Source: Mycolicibacterium parafortuitum | Lineage (GTDB): Bacteria; Actinomycetota; Actinomycetes; Mycobacteriales; Mycobacteriaceae | Direction of reading: 5' to 3' | NCBI RefSeq assembly: GCF_010725485.1 | Contig: NZ_AP022598.1 | Coordinates: 1,178,001 to 1,242,000 of the forward strand | Length of the DNA: 64,000 nucleotides | Shown here: positions 60,790 to 64,000 of the stretch, in pieces | Layout: the number at the start of each line of letters is the position of its first letter | How positions within the stretch are numbered: position 1 is the stretch's first letter | Translations under genes and position numbers: made by a program | The notes under the pieces: generated by a model | The model's database searches: none | The model's input: only the letters and a program-made list of their open reading frames with translations | Told to the model about the DNA's origin: nothing

Positions 60790-61989
60790 CGAACTCGGCA
60801 GCAGCATCCGCCGCTTGGCCAGGATGTTGCGCATCATCTCAGAGCTCCCCCCGGAGACGGTGTACGCGCGCGACCACAGCCAGCACTCACGCAACCGCTC
60901 CTCGGCCTGTGACACCGCCGGGTCCGTCGACCCGTCGGTGCACACGATAGCCGCGAGCTGCGCGCCGTAGGCCGAAACCCGGTGGTAGGTCTCGGCGAAA
61001 CTCAGCTTGGCGATCGAACCGTCGGCCGGCGCCTCCGTTCCGGCGATGAGCCGCTCCACATGGTCGTCGATGAAGGCCTTCGCCACCTCGACCTCGACGG
61101 CGAGCTCCGCGATCGCCTGTCGGACATCGGCGTGCCCCAGCGCGGACCTGCCGTCCAACAACCCATTTCGGGCGACCAGCACAAGGTCGTCGATCAGAAG
61201 CTCCAGCAGGATGACGTTGCCGCCGATGCCGAAGCGTTCGAAATCGAGCCCGGTCATGATGATCGACCAGCCCTGGCCGACGTCACCGATGAGGTTGTCG
61301 CCGTCGACCTCCACACCGGTCATGAACACCTCGTTGACCTCGATCGCGTCGCCGATGGTCCGGATCGGACGGATCTCGACGCCGGGCGCCGACAACGGCA
61401 CCGCGAACACCGACAGGCCGCGGTGGCGCGCCGACGCCGGATCCGTGCGGATCAGCGCCAACCCCATATCGGCCCAGTGCCCGTCGGTGATCCAGGTCTT
61501 CTGTCCGTCGATGACCCAGGTGCCGTCGTCCCGGCGGACCCCACGGCTGCGCACGCCGGCGATGTCACTGCCTGCGTCGGGTTCGCTGAGCAACTGACAC
61601 CACACGTGCTCGCTACGCCGGATCGGCGGCAGCAGTCTGCGCTTCTGCTCCTCGGAGCCGAAGTGCAGCAACACATGCGCGGCGAGGTTCACCTGATCGA
61701 CCGGCCGCGGTGCACGCGCCCGCAGGATCTCCTCGCTGACGATGCGGTCGTGCAACGGGTGGTGATCGGCGCATCCGCCGTATTCGACCGGCCAGTCCGC
61801 ACCGACGAACCCGGCGTCGAACAGCCCGGCGAACCAGCTGCGCAACTGGGCCTCCTGCTCGGCATCCTCGGGCGCGCGGTGCCCTTCGCGCGCCTCGATG
61901 GGCGGCGCATGGTCGGCGATATGGCGCCGGACGAGATTCCTGAACTCCTCCAGCTCGGCAGCGCTGGGACGGTTCCGGTAGCCGCTCAC
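60787..61989 (-). CDS. Acyl-CoA dehydrogenase (full-length)
   Basis: A 400-residue ACAD. LLSEPDAGSDIAGVRSRGVRRDDGTWVIDGQKTWITDGHWADM, RPIRTIGDAIEVNEVFM and a C-terminal SGGSSEMMRNILAKR (active-site region) are conserved. GTG at 61989 overlaps the stop of the short ACAD gene (GTGA, 61986-61989), so the two are coupled and may form a heteromer. No site of the TTCTCA type is directly upstream. Confidence 0.93.
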   Translation of the reverse strand: MSGYRNRPSAAELEEFRNLVRRHIADHAPPIEAREGHRAPEDAEQEAQLRSWFAGLFDAGFVGADWPVEYGGCADHHPLHDRIVSEEILRARAPRPVDQVNLAAHVLLHFGSEEQKRRLLPPIRRSEHVWCQLLSEPDAGSDIAGVRSRGVRRDDGTWVIDGQKTWITDGHWADMGLALIRTDPASARHRGLSVFAVPLSAPGVEIRPIRTIGDAIEVNEVFMTGVEVDGDNLIGDVGQGWSIIMTGLDFERFGIGGNVILLELLIDDLVLVARNGLLDGRSALGHADVRQAIAELAVEVEVAKAFIDDHVERLIAGTEAPADGSIAKLSFAETYHRVSAYGAQLAAIVCTDGSTDPAVSQAEERLRECWLWSRAYTVSGGSSEMMRNILAKRRMLLPSS

Positions 61990-62945
61990 CAGCCGGACAC
62001 CTCCGCATACAAGGCACGGCTGGACCGGACGGTGCCGAGCAGATGGCCGTTGGTGAATACCCGCCGCAGCTCGTAGTGCAGCGGATACTCCCAGGTGAAT
62101 CCGATGCCGCCGGACAGTTGCATGCATTCGTCCACTGCCGCAGTGGCGTTCGCTGCGACGAACGCGTGCGCGGCCGCCGTCATCGCGGTGGCGGAGTTGT
62201 CGTCGGCGGCGATCGCCCGCGCCGCCTTCATCACCGCGGCGCGCGCCTTGACCTCGAACACCAGCACCTCCACCAGGCGATGTTGGATCGCCTGGAAGCT
62301 GGCGATCGGGCGGCCGAACGCGACGCGGTCCTTCAGATAGGCCGTCAGCCGGTCGCGGGTCATGGACACCGCGCCGACAGAGTCGGCGGTGACGAGCAGC
62401 CTCGCCATCGCGAGCAACCGGTCGCTGCGCTCGGCGGACCCGATCGGCGTGCCCGCCGACCCGCTGAAGTCGACGCGCCACACCGGTCTGGTCACGTCGA
62501 GGAGGTCATCGTCCCATCGGCGGCGACGTGCATCGAGATCGTCGAACAGCTGAATTCCGTTGGCGCCCAGCGTGACGACCACGTCCACATCGTCCCCGCG
62601 GATCACACGCGCGGAGTCGGCGGCGACGGTCAGGGCCGCCGACGCCGCGCCGTCCAGTAATTTCGGCAGCCAGGCGTCCCGCACCTCGCCGGGCGCAGAC
62701 GCGAGCGCGGCAGCGGCCATCGTCGTGCCGAACCACGCGGACCTGTCCTGCGCCCGCCCGAGTTCCTCGGCGACGACGCAGCTCTCGACCGGGCGCCATC
62801 CGGCCCCACCGAGCTCCTCGCCGACCAGCAGCCCGGTCCAGTCCATCGCCGCGAGATCCTCGACGGATTCCTTGTCGCCCCGGTCGGCCAGGAAATCCCG
62901 CGCAGACGCTCTCAGCAGATCGAGGTCGACGTCCTCATCCGACAT
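61986..62945 (-). CDS. Short acyl-CoA dehydrogenase-like subunit (319 aa)
   Basis: A 319-residue ACAD of the short-subunit kind, with YLKDRVAFGRPIASFQAIQHRLVEV and QLSGGIGFTWEYPLHYELRRVFTN, where Glu is at the place of the catalytic base. Its length is like heteromeric FadE partners in steroid degradation. Coupled to the following full-length ACAD by GTGA. The preceding gene (amidohydrolase) is seven bases upstream. Confidence 0.88.
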   Translation of the reverse strand: MSDEDVDLDLLRASARDFLADRGDKESVEDLAAMDWTGLLVGEELGGAGWRPVESCVVAEELGRAQDRSAWFGTTMAAAALASAPGEVRDAWLPKLLDGAASAALTVAADSARVIRGDDVDVVVTLGANGIQLFDDLDARRRRWDDDLLDVTRPVWRVDFSGSAGTPIGSAERSDRLLAMARLLVTADSVGAVSMTRDRLTAYLKDRVAFGRPIASFQAIQHRLVEVLVFEVKARAAVMKAARAIAADDNSATAMTAAAHAFVAANATAAVDECMQLSGGIGFTWEYPLHYELRRVFTNGHLLGTVRSSRALYAEVSGW

Positions 62946-62952
62946 CAGATGG

Positions 62953-64000
62953 TCAACTCCGCGCGAGCAGCTGGTCGGCGTTGTCCCGCATGATCCGCTT
63001 CTTGGCCGCGTCGTCCAGCGGGTCGAGCAACTTGACGAAATCGGCAGGTTCGGCGAGTCCTTCGGCGTGGGGGTAGTCCGATCCCATCAGAAGACATTCG
63101 TCATAGCCCAGCCGGGCCACGATCGCGGGGATGTCGTCCTCGGGGTAGGGCACCACGCCGACGTGCCTGCGGAAGATCTCCGACGGGCGTTCGGTCAACT
63201 TGCCGCCGATCCACGGCCCGTTTCGGCCCATCCCGCGGCTTTTGTCCATGTGGATCACGAACTGCGGCACCCACTCGGCACCGTGCTCGGCAACCAGGAC
63301 GTTCAATCCGGGGAAACGGCCGAACAGATTGTCGAAGATCAGTGCCGACAGCGTGTCCTCGATCGGCCGCTGACCGTAGATGTTCATCCACTGCCAGGCC
63401 GACATGTGCCACGCCGCCGGATCGGGGTTGTGCCCCCAGGCCGGCGAGATGTTGTCGAAGTACCAGTACGGCTGGATGTGGAAGACCAGCGTGCAACCGG
63501 CTTCCTGCAGCCGGGCGTAGATCGGGTCGAAATACGGATCGCCCGGTGAGCGGCCGTAGGCCGGACCCGTCGGGAGCAGCACCATCCGCACACCCTGCTC
63601 GATGATCGCCTCGGTCTCGGCGACCGCCGAAGGCAGATCGCGCAGTGACAACAACGCCGTCGCGTAGATCTTGTCCTGGTAGTTGAAGCCCCACGTCTCG
63701 TCGAACCAGCGATTGAACGACCGCAGATTCGCATACAGCGCCTCGGTGTCGTCGACGTAGTGCTCGGCGGCCAACGCCATTCCGGCCGGGAAAATGACCG
63801 CGCGTTCGACGTTCTGGCGCTCCATCACCTGCAGTCGGGCGTCGCGCTCCAGCCACTCCGGCTGCATCGGCTGCGGCTCGTAGGTCTCGTCGGGATTGCC
63901 CGAGCCCATCTGCTTGAGCATCTCCTTCAGCGATCCGGGCCGGTATGCGAGATCGAAGCCGAGTCCTGCCTCACTGTTGAAGGTCGCGATCCGGTGACCG
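62953..64000 (-). CDS. Amidohydrolase-2 (PF04909) family protein, fourth of four; 5' end outside the window
   Basis: The frame is open to the window edge, with residues such as GHRIATFNSEAGLGFDLAYRPG before the first internal Met (63921), so the N-terminal metal motif is missing from view. Visible motifs are FPAGMALAAEHYV, VFHIQPYWYFDNIS and the C-terminal GSDYPHAEGLAEPADFV. It closely resembles the third amidohydrolase in its C-terminal site. Runs in the same direction as, and seven bases before, the short ACAD gene. Confidence 0.86.
   Translation of the reverse strand, partial: GHRIATFNSEAGLGFDLAYRPGSLKEMLKQMGSGNPDETYEPQPMQPEWLERDARLQVMERQNVERAVIFPAGMALAAEHYVDDTEALYANLRSFNRWFDETWGFNYQDKIYATALLSLRDLPSAVAETEAIIEQGVRMVLLPTGPAYGRSPGDPYFDPIYARLQEAGCTLVFHIQPYWYFDNISPAWGHNPDPAAWHMSAWQWMNIYGQRPIEDTLSALIFDNLFGRFPGLNVLVAEHGAEWVPQFVIHMDKSRGMGRNGPWIGGKLTERPSEIFRRHVGVVPYPEDDIPAIVARLGYDECLLMGSDYPHAEGLAEPADFVKLLDPLDDAAKKRIMRDNADQLLARS

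Noticed and set aside
1..64000. tRNA, rRNA and CRISPR arrays
   Set aside because: No cloverleaf-like or regularly spaced repeat structures were noticed in the gaps; a dedicated tRNAscan or CRISPR search would settle it.

Overview
The window is high-GC actinobacterial DNA with strong mycobacterial signatures: MmpL transporters, an L,D-transpeptidase, RicR, Zmp1, a 13E12-type HNH relic, FadE/FadD genes, and many GTG/TTG starts with ATGA/GTGA stop-start overlaps. From memory of gene order, 1-21 kb matches the M. tuberculosis Rv0189c-Rv0202c neighbourhood in inverted orientation (mmpL11 end, Rv0201c, Rv0200, Rv0199, zmp1, L,D-transpeptidase, ricR, ilvD). A fast-growing environmental Mycolicibacterium is most likely. 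That is inferred from Arr, the extra type IIA topoisomerase and the large catabolic cluster. No rRNA, tRNA, CRISPR array or intact insertion sequence was found, and no stretch over 300 bases lacks a gene.

1-8.2 kb: 3' end of mmpL11 and a coupled HTH gene. Facing them is a minus-strand run of two Mce-associated-like membrane proteins, a GT-C glycosyltransferase, a second MmpL and a UGT-type glycosyltransferase. The last three look like a glycolipid synthesis/export cassette inserted between conserved genes. 8.2-21.4 kb: zmp1, a DCC thiol oxidoreductase, a five-gene DUF4129/MoxR/DUF58 operon, an L,D-transpeptidase, a thiamine-binding protein, a GT4 glycosyltransferase, a frameshifted 13E12/HNH relic, a DUF305-ricR copper module with a palindromic operator, and ilvD.

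21.5-33.7 kb (accessory): secreted proteins including a chymotrypsin-like protease, an MFS transporter, a LysR-controlled SDR/SnoaL pair, a nitroreductase, and rifampin ADP-ribosyltransferase arr with a rifamycin-associated element upstream. Then come a formylglycine-generating-type enzyme, a three-domain PEP-synthase/rifampin-phosphotransferase-like enzyme, and two ECF sigma genes with a coupled 40-residue membrane peptide. 33.8-43.5 kb: a GyrB/GyrA-like pair (TopoM type) and a complete sugar-uptake operon (binding protein, permease, ATPase, PfkB kinase, FrcK-like kinase, LacI) preceded by overlapping LacI-type palindromes.

43.5-64 kb: a secreted coiled-coil protein and a nitroreductase, then a cluster that looks like a dedicated CoA-dependent degradation pathway: enoyl-CoA hydratase, hotdog thioesterase, five acyl-CoA dehydrogenase genes, an acyl-CoA ligase, two adjacent SDRs (one lacking catalytic residues), four amidohydrolase-2 (PF04909) proteins and a DAP-dehydrogenase-like oxidoreductase. 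A TetR gene sits inside the cluster, and at least six related inverted-repeat sites (core TTCTCA, often TGAGAA-N6-TTCTCA) lie at its transcription starts. One site precedes a four-gene set of unrecognised membrane proteins, two of them only 32 and 39 residues long. This regulon and its membrane module are the best candidates here for an undescribed system.
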